NCBI GenBank assembly: GCA_963575745.1
Contig: CAUYUJ010014326.1
Span: 220,001-284,000 of the forward strand
Origin: Prorocentrum cordatum
Lineage: Eukaryota; Sar; Dinophyceae; Prorocentrales; Prorocentraceae
Direction of reading: 5' to 3'
DNA: 64,000 bases
In this document: positions 12,045-23,267 of the stretch, piece after piece
How the letters are laid out: each line of letters starts with the position of its first letter
Numbering within the stretch: position 1 is the stretch's first letter
Made by a program: the position numbers and the translations under genes
Notes under the pieces: model-generated
Database searches by the model: none
Told to the model about the DNA's origin: nothing
The model's input: only the letters and a program-made list of their open reading frames with translations

Positions 12045-13742
12045 TCAGCTGCGGGGGGATCGTATCAGAAGAGTCCTAGATCTGTCTGTGTTAGGCGGTG
12101 ACGACGAGGGATGACGAGAGCGTCTACCGCGTGGCGATCGGGCCCTCGCACGGGGTGTTCGCGAATCGGTAGCCGCAGCAGGGGTACCGATCTGGTATCC
12201 ACATGCATGTAATCCCTCGTGGTGATATTGTCCGCAACAAAGTTTTCCGCATGCTGCCCCTGTCTCCCCCCATTTCTCCTTGTCAGTAAGTAATATCTCG
12301 CGCGGTTGCTGACATCCATCCAGTTTCGGAGGCTCGGCGATATGAGGTAAACCATCAGGCCTTCTGGGCCCTCTTAACGGCCTCCAAGGATTCTTCGGAG
12401 CACACTGCATAGGGGTTGTAGGAAAGATGAGCGATAGTTCCAATAAGTCCCTCCAGAGATCTGCTTTCTTCGGCTCAAAATGTTTAGTCATCATATCTGC
12501 GATGTGCTCTTTTGTGCCTACATAAGCTCGATATGCTCGAATTGACATGTCTCACATATCCAATCCACATTGTCACGATGAGTACGAGGAAGATTACGAA
12601 ATGCTGGTGTACGTCCCTTTTGGACAATCTTGATCACGGCCTGGTTGTCCTCCAGGACGACAAGATGCACTTTTGGAGAGCTGCTCTCCTGAGCAGGCTC
12701 TGGGTCCACGTGTAGCACAGCACCCTCGTAGGATATGGTGCGCCTCTTTGGAGGCGTAGGCAGCTCCGTCTTCAGCGGTAGCTGCCTACGGCTAGGAGAA
12801 GATCTCCTTGTAAGGGGGCGCCTTGCGGTGCGATGGCTTGCGCCTCTTCTTTGTGGCGGCCAGAGTCGGACAAATCGCCGTGGCGGCGCGTCCCCGGCAG
12901 CCCAGGCATGTCGTCTTCTCTTCGCAGGAGCTGGCAACCTCCACCACAGCCCCCCAAAATGAAAGTAGTGGTAGTCCCTCCAATCGTAGCGCCGAGTCAA
13001 GAGCAACGATCTCGGACTCTGTGGATGAGTGCGAAGCGGCCGTCTGTTTCTTGCACACAGCATTGACAAGGAAGAACGCGCTGGGTCCAACGAGCGCCGC
13101 GAAGACGCCAGTCGTGGACTTAGATGAGGTAGTGCAGTCAGCGAACGAGGCGTCGGTGAAGAGCATGGTGGATAGCTTGTCTGAAGTGTCGCCAATCCAT
13201 CCATGTGGACACTGGGTGCGCGTCGTTTTGATGTAGCAGATCAGCCGATGAAGGCGTTTGTCACACGCGGTATTCCATGTAGTAATCTTTCTGGCTAGCA
13301 TGCACACTGGGTGCAAAAGTTCGAATTGACAACAACGTGCCAGATAGAGAATCTTCATCAGTACACTCGCCGCGTCCTGACCGAGGATACCCTCGTCGGA
13401 ATAATCGGACTCGGTAAAAGATGTGTCCTCGATGCCAGGAGTCTCTGCGTCGGGTAGGTCATCGTATGTGACTGTCGTGGATTGCGACGCAACAGTAGGT
13501 CTGTCGACGGACCCAGCTGGGCTGGATGATCGTGACCGAGCGTTGAGCACGCTAGTGGGTCTCGCGACCGACCCGGAGGAGCTAGGCGATGTGGATCGCG
13601 AAGCCCTCGGAGAATCAAACCGTTTGCGGCGTGAGCCTGGCCCTTGGGTACGCTTGGCAGCGCACTCCAGGTAGCGTTCTATACATTGGTCAGTAAAGCC
13701 AAGCATATCATGTCGTATTCCACGAACTTGTTTAGCTGTCTG
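12045..13742 (-). pseudogene. Copia RNase H region of element A
   Basis: The minus-strand text carries the classic Copia RNase H landmarks: MLFTDASFADC (first acidic residue), KSTTG, KQTAASHSSTESEIVALD, LEDNQAVIKIVQKG, LPRTHRDNVDWI and VGTKEHIADMMTK. The frame shifts near 12780 and returns near 12530, which splits the domain. Upstream of RNase H is a Ser/Arg/Pro-rich spacer (about 13660-13450) and ILYLARCCQFELLHPV, a conserved approach helix of these elements. The tail after DMMTK is Pro/Arg/Ser-rich. RNase H removes the RNA strand during reverse transcription. Confidence 0.88.
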
Positions 13743-13745
13743 GTA

Positions 13746-14555
13746 TTATTTGTCGCTGTGGGTAGGCAGCATTGGTCGAATGGTAGACATTCGCTTGTCG
13801 AAGACATTCTGGGGAACGTCGTAAGCCTGCTGCCCACAGCCAAGGTATTGAGAATACGGAGTAGGTGGATCTAAATCAATGCCGCTTTTGCGGATCAGAT
13901 CCCAGCCGGCATGTAGGTCGGCGGCTGGTCCTGCAAGTTTGAAGTCGTCCACGTATACTGAAAGGATCAAGCCCAGTTTGTTGTGTCTCCACACACATTC
14001 CCAGCCTGGGATAGGCTCAAATCCAACGCTTTCCAAACACGTGCGACACTTTCGCTCCCAGAACACGCCTGCCAAAGGGTGTCCGTAGAGTGCCAATCGT
14101 AGTCGGCACACGGGATCCCTGTACTTATCCCAGGATGCAAATTGGCGCCACTTGGGTAGAGTAATCCAAGTATCGACTGGGTCAATTCGACCGTCTCCGC
14201 ATGGTAAGGCTTGCGTGCATGCGCCCGGCGCATCACTCTGCTCGCCTCCATCATTTGGCAATGACGCGGTGGCGTCACAAAGCTTGGAAGCTTCGATGTG
14301 TGATGCGCTAGACGCCGCGTCGGCGAAGCTGGCGGCCAAGCCAGTTTCGTCTTTGCCAACGTTGCCCTGAACCACCACGCGGCCCTTGAACTTACGTAGT
14401 TCCGGACGAAGTTCTTCATGTTTCACGGAAGATAGCTCCAAAATGTTGAAGAAGTGAACCTTCTTTCCTGTACGAATCGCCTCTGATTCAACAGCGTCTT
14501 TCTCAGCAACAATTTCTATCATCCACGTTTGCTTCTTTTCAAGGCGTTCGTATTA
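13746..14555 (-). pseudogene. Copia reverse transcriptase core of element A
   Basis: The frame contains FKGRVVVQGN, the DTWITLP and VCRLRLALYGHPLAGVFWE segments, and SVYVDDFKLAGPA with the catalytic YVDD at about 13944-13955. This is the C-terminal two thirds of a Copia RT. The frame opens after TAA 14553-14555 and closes at TAA 13746-13748, but both neighbours continue in the same phase, so these are nonsense mutations inside one polyprotein. A short non-canonical Ala/Ser-rich insert follows the QGN motif. Confidence 0.9.
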
Positions 14556-14557
14556 TT

Positions 14558-15983
14558 TGCGTGGGGCTTCCTGTGCGCGTGGCTCTGCGGCAACTTCACG
14601 CTTGTTCAAATTTATGGTAACAAGGGCTGGGCGTGCCCATGGTGAATCAGGAATATTCTCTCTGTGTGCCGGTGTGTAGGTGGGTCCACGTGGCAGTGGG
14701 CGCTGCTACCGACGGGGTGACTTGCGGGTGAGCGGGTTCACGGTCCCGAAGTCATTCCCCTCACTGTCAATGAGCACCAGAGTACGTGCGACTCCAGCAG
14801 GCTGTGGTGAGGGTTGGCGGTCGTACAATACAGTAGTAATGTCACGTGGTCCACCAGGTAGTTTGGCATACAGAATATCATTGTTGTTCACGCCCTTGAC
14901 ATCCTCGTCACGAATGACAGCGCCGCTGCCCATATCGTAGGTAATACGGCGTTCCACGGTGTTCCATGTGGGTCCACCAGCCGTAGTTGTGCGAAACAGT
15001 TTAGCTTGTTTGTCCTGTCGGGTCCACACTCGAAGAGCAGCTCGCTCACGTGTGTCGCGAGCTTGTTTGATATCTTCTGCGTATCCAATATCCTTCTTCT
15101 GTTGTCCTCGAGACAAAGTCTTCCAACGTTCGGGAAGAATGTGGTCTGGGCGCGTAGTAGCTTGTACGCGTGTCCCACGGCCGCGGACCACCATTTTGCC
15201 GTCTGGCAACATCTTGGGGAGCTCATAGAGCCGAACTATGCCGGTCCAAAGCTCACTAAATTCTCGGTGGTCTGCGGCACTAACGCCGTCCCAAACGTCA
15301 CGGAAGACGCCTTCACCCTCGAAGGTGGAAGTCGTTTCAAAGGCTCGCGTTATATCAAGCTGATCGACAGGAACAGGTATGTTCATCACATCGTCTGTCG
15401 GTCTGAACAATTTCCTACGCGGCATACGGATGTGTCGGATGATGCAATATCCTCGCTGCTCCCAGTAGTCGGGCTCTGGTGCCGGCGCGGCAACTTCAGG
15501 AGCCGATGGGTGAGTATCAGCGGTATTGTCGTCCAGCATCATCATAGATGGATCATCCCACTCCGTCGGGTAGGCGAGGGGGAGGTCTGGCATGGGTTTG
15601 TCGCCCAAAGGACGAGAAGTAGCTGCCTTGACCTCGTCGTGCGCCTCCGGGTTGTGGCGTCGCAGGGTACCATCCTTCACGGGGAAAGTGAACTTGCCGT
15701 CGGGGATAATAATGTCTTTGACTCTGTGTACGTGGCACAGGTCACCGTCCGGGTTCTTGGCATATGTAGCCGTATCCAAGACGAGATAATCACCAGACCA
15801 ACGTCCACCTGAGTGTATGTGGTAACCCATGAATAACCCTTCCCGAGCATTTTCCTTGAATTTTGCAGTCTCATTGTTAATCTCGGGATTGAGGCATTTC
15901 CAAAAGAGTCGAGCACCAAATGGTATGCAGCGCCCGGGAAAACACTCACCAAATCGAATTTCGTGTGCTGTTTTGTCGGCATG
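14558..15983 (-). pseudogene. Integrase-RT linker of element A
   Basis: After TAG 15984-15986 the frame continues with the end of the integrase region (FGECFPGRCIPFGARLFW, then LFMGYHIHSGGRWSGDYLVLD, a typical Copia integrase C-terminal fold). It then runs through a charged linker to TAG 14706-14708 and on to TAA 14553-14555, all in one phase. The linker contains a YCIIRHIRMPRRKLF segment and many acidic residues. It connects integrase to RT as in other dinoflagellate Copia polyproteins. Confidence 0.75.
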
Positions 15984-15986
15984 CTA

Positions 15987-17790
15987 CTCGCTGAGGGCGG
16001 CAACGCCCGTGGATGGGTGCACAAAGTTGTGTCCACAGCAAAAGGCTTGCATGGCCTCTTTCCACCATTCGTGTCCCAGCCCAGGCATATGTAACACAGC
16101 TCTCGTACCTAGGATGCCGATCTTGACAATACACTCTATCAATCCATTTGTCTATGGACGATGAGGTGTGCTAGTGTCATGTCTCCATCCCAGCTGGCGG
16201 CATGCCTTCTGAAGCTCTCCAGATTTATCTGTGTAGATGTGCTTCACTTCATCGTTTGCGGCGATGAACTGCTGGACGGATGCCTTCGCAGTAGCTGCGT
16301 CATTGTGCAAGGCTGGGTACGCCATGAAGATATCGGTGTATCTATCGAGTACGACGAGTGCATACTTGTCGCCGTGCTTATCAGCGGCATCATCCTTGGC
16401 CAAAACGACGTGGTCGGCAGTTAGCGCCTCCCCGAATTTCTTCGGGACAAAAGCCTCGTAGGCTGTGTCCTCATCCGTGGGGGCTGCCGATGGATGTGGT
16501 TTGCGCTGTCGCCTGCACGGGGCGTTCTGCGCCATGGTGCGAGAGCAGATCTCACAGTCTGGATGTTTCGGACTGTGGGTCATGTAGTGCATCGGGTCAA
16601 TTGGCTTCTTCTGTCGGGTTGGAAGAACGCGGTCACCATCAGAGCGCGCCTGAGCAAGCGTCTTCACCGACAAATCCTCGAGGGAAGTCGACGTAGTGTC
16701 AGTATCTGATTGAGCCGCGCCTGGGGTGCCCCCGCAAGTCTTGGTAGGCCCCCCGCATGTGTGAAGATAACACTGTTGCGGAGACGTAAGCGAGTCGCTG
16801 TGTGTATCCACGCTTGACTCGGCATTATCGTTGTCGGCAGGTTCTTCGACCACAAGGGTCCGTGCTCCTCCTCCTCCCTCGTCGGCATGTTGTCTCTTGG
16901 GACAGGTCCCGTGGTGGGGCCGTGGCTCGGATGTTGGTGGTGACTGCTCTGGGCCCTTGCAGCACCAGCATATGTCGTGGCAGCGTGTAGAAGAACGCTT
17001 GCGCTGACGACGTCTGGGTGCTGATGAGGTGCACAATCGTGGTGGTGGTATCTTCACAAGATCGTCGAGGCGTAGTTCTGGAACTCTGTCATTGATGGGA
17101 ACCTTGTACCACTGCCCCCCCGGATCATGCAGCATGTAGCCCAGGTCGGGGTCCCAAAGTTGCCGAAAGCCATCAACTTCAATGAGTTGTCCGACTGAGG
17201 ATAACGATTGACAACCTGGCAAGGCAAAGGCTGAACTCCTGAAGCCTACCTCGGGTAGTTGGATGTCGTAGTGCTCGTTGACAGTGCGATCACCATTGGC
17301 TGTTTCCAGAATGTGATCCTCGCGAAAAGATATGCGATCAGATTCGGTCTTCGTAAGCTCGTTCTTATGCTGAATATGGTGCGCAGATCCACTGTCGAGA
17401 ACCCAGGAGCGTGTCAGGGCGGCTGTCGATCGTGGTGGGTCGACTTTCTGAGTCGCCACTGACTCCTGATGCGTCTCGGAGGACTCTGTGGTAGAGTCGT
17501 CGGAACCTGCGATCGCAGTGGGTGTCTCCGCCGACACTGCATCGTGTCGGTAGTCGTGTAGGTCCTTATACCATGACTTGGCCTCCCGTTGACAACTTTG
17601 TAGGGCGTCTGCACTCTGTTTCCACCACCATTGTGGCAGCGGATCTGGTACTTTGACGATGTCGCCCTCGTTTGGCTTCTCAGTCCACTTGTCGAGAGTG
17701 GACTTGCCAGAAACGGTGCACGGGTAGTATTCCACGGCATGTGTCGAAACGTATCCGGCGCCGTGGTTTGTTAGATGCTGTCTTGGCCTT
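15987..17790 (-). pseudogene. Protease and integrase of element A
   Basis: The aspartic protease site is SWVLDSGSAHHI (D-S-G; about 17410-17370). The integrase zinc-binding helix follows (THSPKHPDCEIC), then the first catalytic Asp in LTADHVVLAKDD, the second in IYTDKSGEL, and after TAG 16152-16154 the frame goes on TNGLIECIV, which supplies the Glu. Family members read PHRPQTNGLIE, so the TAG replaces a Gln codon. A long Thr/Ser/Pro-rich spacer (about 17040-16640) separates protease from integrase. The D,D,E residues are all still encoded, but the chain is interrupted. Confidence 0.88.
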
Positions 17791-18573
17791 GTGGACGGCC
17801 ATGAGAGTCTTGTCGCGTATGACGTAACTTCGGTCGGAGTGGCGCGGGCGGCGATTGATAGCAGGAGAGCGTGCCCTGAACTTAGGCGAGCCACGGGACG
17901 AACTGCGGCTCATGGAACGACGGTCACGTCCTCTGTCGCTGCCATATGATCTGTCGCGGCCACGTGGGCTGCCACGTCCTCCGCCACGCCCGTCTCGCCC
18001 TCGGGAAGATGATCGTGATGATCTATCATATCGGCCTCTCGACTGGCTGCGGGAGTCGGTAAATTTCCTGGAGGATGATCGAGATCGGTCGTATTGGCGT
18101 CTGTTGTCACGTCGGTTGCATGAGCCCCCCGCATTCCGAACCCCCCCGCGTTGTGGAGAGCGCCTGCCCCCTGAGCCGCGGGATGGTGGGCGACCGCGGC
18201 TGCCCTGACTGGAAGTCCGTGGACGGCTGGGGCTTCGCTCAGGTGTCTTCGTACCAGGTGCCAGGTGAGCGTATTTGCATGTGTCGCCCTTGTGGCACTT
18301 GTTCTGTGTAAAGAAGCTGCACTTTGCCATGTGTGGGAAGTTGCACTTGTCGCCGCGTGCGCAAGCACTGCGCTTGGCGAACTCGAAGCAGAACGGCTTC
18401 GATCCAGGCTTTTTGGAATTCGCAGGGGCTGGGACACTACGGCGAGTATTGCTGCCAGCGCTCGATGCTCGGGAAGATCTGCCGTCCTTCCCGTCCCTGG
18501 AAAAGGCATGCAAAGCCTCGCATCGCTCACCATTGCGACAGTTGCCTTTCTTCCAGGCTGCGCAGATGTTCAC
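17740..18573 (-). pseudogene. Gag nucleocapsid with three CCCH fingers and RS-rich tail (element A)
   Basis: Three C-x7/8-C-x5-C-x3-H fingers lie at residues 4-22, 62-81 and 85-103 of this frame. They replace the CCHC knuckle usual in Copia Gag. Residues about 110-250 are rich in Arg-Ser, Arg-Gly and Arg-Asp dipeptides, resembling the RS domains of RNA-binding and splicing proteins. The frame is entered by a shift near 18565 from the capsid frame and left near 17780 into the protease frame. Its likely role is packaging of the element RNA. Confidence 0.8.
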
Positions 18574-19690
18574 CTGAGAACGGCTCGTACTCGTACCTTA
18601 GTTTGTTATGATTATTCTCGAATTGTTTGAGCTCCAGCACGTCGATAACGCGTTGTCGGAGCCAATCATAGGTACGATTTGGGTCGCTTATCTTCATGCG
18701 CTGGTACTCGTGCATGTCCTGCATCGTCCAGGCATGTCGGCGAATCTGCGTGCGAAACAGAGATTCCACAATCTTTGGGTCGGGTGCCTCTCGGCAATCC
18801 AACAATAAAGCGTCCCAGTCGGCAATGAACCGTTGCAAATCTTCATCTCTCACCCTCAATTCTTTAAGGCGCTCAAAATCGTGTAGGTCGTCATCAACCT
18901 CAGTCATTTTGTAGGGCTGCAGGATGTGCCAGTAGATCTGGCGTCCTTTCCGCATGCGACCTGCTTTGTGTTTCTGGTTTCGATGAGCCTGATCTGGTAG
19001 CGCAGATCGGAAGACAAGATGTCGCTGAGAGCAGTGGCGAGTTCGCAATCGATGTTCTCAAAGTCTCCGCTGTCTTGTAAGTCCTCAAAGGTGCACTCTG
19101 GCTGTTCAGCCACGCACAGGAAGGCGCGTGCTTTGGATGGGCGCCCTGAAGCGGCCCCAAAGTTCTTCCGCACCTTTTGCTGCCACTCAAGCAACTGCGT
19201 GATCTTAGGCAAGACAAAGACTCTGACGGTGTCTGACTCCTTGATAGGAGTAGTAGTGTTGACCGAAACTACAGACAATGGTGATGAGGGTATCGGTGCA
19301 CCGTCGGTAGCTGGTTCTGTGCGCACGGGAGACACATGGCGCGTCTGCACTGAAGCTGCCGCGGAGGCTGCTCCTGGTGACGTACGTCTTTGTTGTCCTG
19401 CAGAAGCGCGCGGTGCTTCAGCGGACGCTGCCGTCGGCCTGGAGAGGCCGGGTGTAGGCTGAAGATGAAGTGTAGTGTCATTGGTGTGGTCAATCAGTAG
19501 ATTTGTCCAGCTCGTCATGTCCTCATGTATTTGGTCCACTTTTTGGCGTGCAGAATCGTCGGTGTCCCGAGAGCGTTGGGAATGCCGATCAAGTCGTTGC
19601 TCGTAGGCTCGGAGACGGGCGTTGCGTGCCTCCATTTCACCTTCCAGACTTGTGATACACTCCTCAACACGTACCCTTTTCAGCATCTCT
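18527..19690 (-). pseudogene. Gag capsid-like region of element A
   Basis: Two frames meet near 18960. The upstream one (19680-18990) contains a charged coiled coil, a Pro/Thr/Ala-rich stretch, then VRVFVLPKITQLLEWQQKV, a helical capsid-like start. The downstream one (18950-18530) contains FIADWDALLLDC, SLFRTQIRRHAWTMQDMHE and DWLRQRVIDVLE, all helical. This order before the CCCH fingers fits a retrotransposon capsid. No sequence-level match to a specific Gag family was attempted. Confidence 0.65.
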
Positions 19691-21193
19691 CTCACGAGTG
19701 ACCTGGGAGAGCTCAGACTGCGTGTGGTCCGCCGCCATCTTAACCTTCTGCAACCTGTCAGTGAGGCGGGCAAAATCGTAAACCGTAGGAGGAGATCCCA
19801 GCTGGCCAGTCTGGGCTCGTCCGACACGCAACTCTGCCAAGGCGCCCTGTACATCAGGTAGACGCTGCTCGATTTCAGAGATCCGGTTGGTGAGGGGCGG
19901 CACGGCAGCGTCGGTCGCATCAGGCCGTTGAGCGATAACTCTCTCAGCATTTTGCAACATGCCGATCAGGGTCGACGAGTTGGTGTTCGCTTCAGTGCGA
20001 AGCGTCGCCGTGGTGTGGTCCATGTGGGATCGAAGATCAGGACGTCGCCGAGGTCGTGTGCCTCAGCTGGAGGCGGTCGGTTTCGGAGCTGGTCGTGGGA
20101 TCTCGTCGTGTCGGATCCTGACCGCCGAAACGCCTGTGTCGCGGACGATCACAAGTTGTTGCTCCATCTGCGCAAGGTAGTTGCGCAGGTGCTCGACCGT
20201 CGCTGACCGTTCACCTGAGTATGACATCTCACGGTCAACCTGGAACTGTAGCTCACCTAAGAGACGACGATCTTCAGCGATCCTGGAATCTATGATCGCC
20301 AAGGCGCCGTCGAAATCTTGACGTAGAGCAGCAGCGTTGGCAGCGTTCGTCTGAACGCTCTGCATCTGTCCAGAGTACTGCCTGGACACGAAGGTTTCAA
20401 CCTGGTCTCGCAGCTCAATCTCACCTGCAGCGGACGTGGCCGCCCGCAGGTCGTCTGAGAGGGAGAGGTGAGGAGCGTCAGCTCCCTGTTGCATCCTCTC
20501 GCGATGAGTGCATGGCCTCTGAGAGGCAGCACGCGGGCTCGACCGATTCTCGTCGCAGGGGCCTGTGGCCTCACGACGGTTACGCAAAGACGAGCTGCGG
20601 CTAGGGCCGTGTGTGTGTGGTGTCTGGCGGGATGATACCTTGGGATACTGCGTCTGCGGCTGCGCCGACACTGGTCCACCGAGTTCCTCGAAGGCGGCAA
20701 CGTGCTCCGACACAGGAACGGTCGCAGGACTGGTCAGGCCAGCACTGGTGTTCCATCGGCGGTTAGCGCGGAAGCGCCCTGGAGTATCGGGACCAGCGGG
20801 GCTTGCGCCCGACGCAGTTGGGATTGCCCCCGACGGAAGAGGAGATGGAGGGTCGAAGGTAGGCGTATGAAATCCTCCACTGCCTGCTCCTACTCCTTCT
20901 CCTGTCCCCCCGCGGGTGGCGTGGCGTTGAAGTTCAGCAGCTAGCCGCGCCTCGGGTCCGTCTGAGCTGGGGGGGGGGGATATCTGGGACACCCACAAGG
21001 TCACCTCTAAGGCTCTCCAACTCATCACCGAGCCGTCGCGCCGTCGGGGAGCTCGGACGCGAGGCCCCGGCGGATCCCTTACGGCGCATGCGCCGTTTGG
21101 GTTCCATCGAGGCCGCGTGCGAGATCGCGACGCGGGGTTCGGTGAACAGTGAGCTTTAAGGGCTGATAACCTGTGTATGGGGTTAGAGTACAA
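19664..21193 (-). pseudogene. Gag N-terminal coiled-coil region of element A
   Basis: A Pro/Ser/Thr-rich N-terminus (21193 to about 20500) is followed by a strongly charged helical region rich in Glu, Gln and Arg. One TGA at 20063-20065 interrupts an otherwise unbroken frame that continues to about 19664 with LTNRISEIEQRLPDVQGAL and similar heptad-like text. A frameshift then leads into the capsid frame. The ATG at 21193 is the first in this frame, but the true start is uncertain. Confidence 0.6.
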
Positions 21194-21331
21194 AGGTGCA
21201 GCACCCCTGATCCGTTGGTAGAGGATAGGAGGGAAAGATGGATATCTTTTCCTCCTGCACGATCAAAGGTGTGATCGATGCCAATCCAATACCTGAGCCC
21301 AAACGGCCAGGGGCAGGAGAGTGAGGATAAG

Positions 21332-21332
<1 letters not shown>

Positions 21333-21373
<41 letters not shown>
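21333..21373. repeat. (TA)n microsatellite
   Basis: About twenty TA dinucleotides in a row mark the junction between the element A leader and the start of the tandem array. Confidence 0.95.
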
Positions 21374-21376
<3 letters not shown>

Positions 21377-21609
21377 GGTAGTATACGGGTTCTATTCACA
21401 TGATTTGGCCCCCCATCGCATCGAAGTGCTCGCTGCCTGGCGCAGGCCTTCGACTGAGCACCAGCTCCGCAGATTCAAAGTCTGCGCTGCCTTTCCATCT
21501 CTCCTCGCGCGCGCGCAGCCAGCCTCCTCCACGAAGCCATCCTTGACGGAGATGGCGTTAATTCTGACGTCTGCGACGTCGCACAATTCGGCAGCGCTCG
21601 CTTGGGCTG

Positions 21610-22338
21610 TCATGCCAAAGGGGTCAAGTTGAGCACCTCAGAGAACACCTTCGAGTCTCCGTCGCCTCCAGCTTTGTCGAAGGCGCCCAGGATAGACCAA
21701 GCCGATGGCATGCGCTTGTCGCCAGCCCCGCACCCCGTAGCACTCGCTGAATAGACCGCACCTTTTTGAAGTACTGATTTCCCGTGCGACACGAGACACG
21801 ACTCCGCATCAGTAAGCGGAGGTAGCGACGTCGCAGTCCGACTGGCGGTAGTCTGCTTCCATGTTCCCACGGCAGCCTCCAGCTCAGGTTTGCGCGCGCA
21901 CTGAGAGTCCAGATCGCGCATGTACAGCCTTGGCCATAGAACAGGTAGCTGTCTGAGCTCGCGCGTCGGGGTGCACGCGGCGCAGCAACTGGCGATGCGA
22001 CGAGCGGCCTCTCCCGTTCCAGCGCCCCCCACGAATGCGGCGAAACTGACGCGACCGCAAGGCTGAATCCACTCAGGCGCCCGCAACTTAGCGCGCACTG
22101 CTGGGGGATTATCTTCACGTGCCCGCCGCTCAAACCGTGGTTGCCAATCTGCGCGCGCATGCCCCAGGCGCTGCCCCGCGATCTCGTCGAGTGCCAGGCC
22201 GAGCAGGTTGTGCACCAAGTCCTCGAACGAATGCAGTGGCCTCGGCGAATTCAGCCACAGCTCTGCCCGTTGCCGACACCGCGAGCCCATGACAAGCATC
22301 GGCTGCAATGCCCGATGGCACTTCGACTTGTCTTCCAA
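21610..22338 (-). CDS. Tandem-unit protein, 3' part, open in copy 1 (fragment)
   Basis: A 242-codon frame runs from the element B insertion site towards the array edge. It is helical and Cys/Ala-rich (HNLLGLALDEIAGQRLGHARADW, then CGRVSFAAFVGGAG). Copies 2 and 3 carry two extra bases at the position between LALDEIAGQRL and HARADW and are frameshifted there; copy 1 is the only one that reads through. Conversely, copy 1 lacks one base near 21612 and stops at NLTPLA, while copies 2 and 3 read on. It is a fragment whose start was cut off by element B. The family is unknown. Confidence 0.5.
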   Translation of the reverse strand: MEDKSKCHRALQPMLVMGSRCRQRAELWLNSPRPLHSFEDLVHNLLGLALDEIAGQRLGHARADWQPRFERRAREDNPPAVRAKLRAPEWIQPCGRVSFAAFVGGAGTGEAARRIASCCAACTPTRELRQLPVLWPRLYMRDLDSQCARKPELEAAVGTWKQTTASRTATSLPPLTDAESCLVSHGKSVLQKGAVYSASATGCGAGDKRMPSAWSILGAFDKAGGDGDSKVFSEVLNLTPLA

Positions 22339-22353
22339 GGCATCGGACCAATC

Positions 22354-22358
22354 AATGG
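22354..22358. other. Target-site duplication of element B (left)
   Basis: AATGG precedes the left LTR; the right LTR is followed by CTGGCGCAC. The uninterrupted copies 2 and 3 read CAATCAATGGCGCACTTC here, so the insertion point is fixed and the duplication is 4-5 bp with one mismatch (right copy 31382-31386). About 5 bp is usual for Copia. Confidence 0.75.
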
Positions 22359-22638
22359 TGTGGAAGTCAAAAGTGTCTGCCGTTTTTCAGCTGCTCCAGC
22401 TTCCAACCGCCCTAGCTCTTGCTCGGTATCCTGGTTCCCGTTGGCCTCTACGTTGGCCTCGCTCGTCATGGCTTGTTGCTGTCTCCTGGACCTCCGTGTA
22501 GTACTGGGTTATGGCTCTGACTTGCTCTCCGGCCCGTCTGGTCCGAGGTCGCCACTTGGCCTTTTTTCCCATGCACCGGCACGTAGATCACAGAAGTTAC
22601 TGGCAGTACAACCTGTTTAGGCTACAAACCCGTTTGGG

Positions 22639-22659
22639 CTTGAGCCAAACATTGCACGG
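22639..22659 (-). promoter_or_regulatory. Dinoflagellate spliced-leader-like relic in the 3' LTR
   Basis: On the minus strand this 21-nt stretch starts CCGTGCAA and ends GTTTGGCTCAAG. The dinoflagellate spliced leader ends TTTTGGCTCAAG and starts CCGTAGCC. This copy has one more mismatch than the one in the 5' LTR. Confidence 0.55.
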
Positions 22660-22711
22660 AAAAGGGGCTCAAGGATGTATCGCATTGTTCCGCGCTATGA
22701 TTACACGCGCT

Positions 22712-22911
22712 GCGGTGAGCAGCCCGAAGGCGCCACCAGACCGGCCTTGAGTCAGAAGTGCCGCGGCGAGCGCTGAATGGCGCCACCAGACCGGCCTTGA
22801 GACAGACGTGCCGCGGTGAGCGCCGAATGGCGCCACCAGACCGGCCTTGAGTCAGAAGTGCCGCGGTGAGCGCCGAATGGCGCCGCCAGACCGGCCTTGA
22901 GACAGACGTGG
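22712..22911 (-). repeat. Four 50-bp tandem units in the 3' LTR, alternating two types
   Basis: The units share GCGGTGAGCGCCGAATGGCG and CCACCAGACCGGCC. They alternate between endings GAGTCAGAAG and GAGACAGACG, so the real period is a 100-bp dimer present twice. The same arrangement is in the 5' LTR. Confidence 0.9.
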
Positions 22912-23226
22912 ACGATTCGAAGCCCCCGGAAAACAGCCGACGGCGAAGCCACAGCGGGGCAAAAAAAAACAACGCCTGCCGGCACCATGGCCGGGTGGAC
23001 GCCGGCGAGACAGGCGCTCTGACAGAATTTATGGGCGGATCCGCTCCGCGCCTCCAAATTGTCAGATGCGGCAACAGCCAGCGCCCCCCCGTCTTGGGGG
23101 GATGCCAGCCCGTCAGTTTTGAAAGAGATCTAACCTACTCACTCGCTCATAATATGAATGCGCACGCTGACAATTCCCACTCCTGCCGGCACGAGCGGCG
23201 GCGCTCGCAACAGGATGTCATCCACA

Positions 23227-23234
23227 CCCCCCTC
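23227..23234 (-). other. Polypurine tract of element B
   Basis: On the minus strand GAGGGGGG sits immediately upstream of the TG that opens the 3' LTR. This is the expected plus-strand primer for reverse transcription. Confidence 0.8.
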
Positions 23235-23267
23235 GCCGAGCGACTGCCGGCACCGCTGCCGCAGAAG

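Larger units (their letters stand above)
4246..21193 (-). mobile_element. Element A: decayed giant Copia-type retrotransposon
   Basis: Read right to left, the minus strand encodes Gag (coiled coil, capsid-like region, three CCCH fingers, RS-rich tail), aspartic protease, integrase, reverse transcriptase (YVDD) and RNase H in Copia order (21193 to about 12045). Same-strand coding-like sequence then continues to about 4246, including a Tpt1/KptA-like domain. The frame is broken by at least ten in-frame stops and several frameshifts, so this copy is not functional. Only about 200 bp separate the Gag start from the tandem array at 21402, and I could not find matching LTRs, so the true ends are unknown. 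Whether the post-RNase H part belongs to the same transcript is inferred from strand, continuity and the parallel arrangement in element C. Confidence 0.75.
22359..23226 (-). repeat. 3' LTR of element B
   Basis: 868 bp, beginning TGTGGAAGTC and ending TCATCCACA on the plus strand. It contains four 50-bp tandem units (22712-22911) and a spliced-leader-like sequence (22639-22659). It is closely matched along its length by 30505-31382. Confidence 0.93.

Noticed and set aside
20897-21193. Possible host gene start at the Gag ATG of element A
   Set aside because: The same frame leads into the Gag coiled coil, capsid and CCCH fingers, so it belongs to the element.
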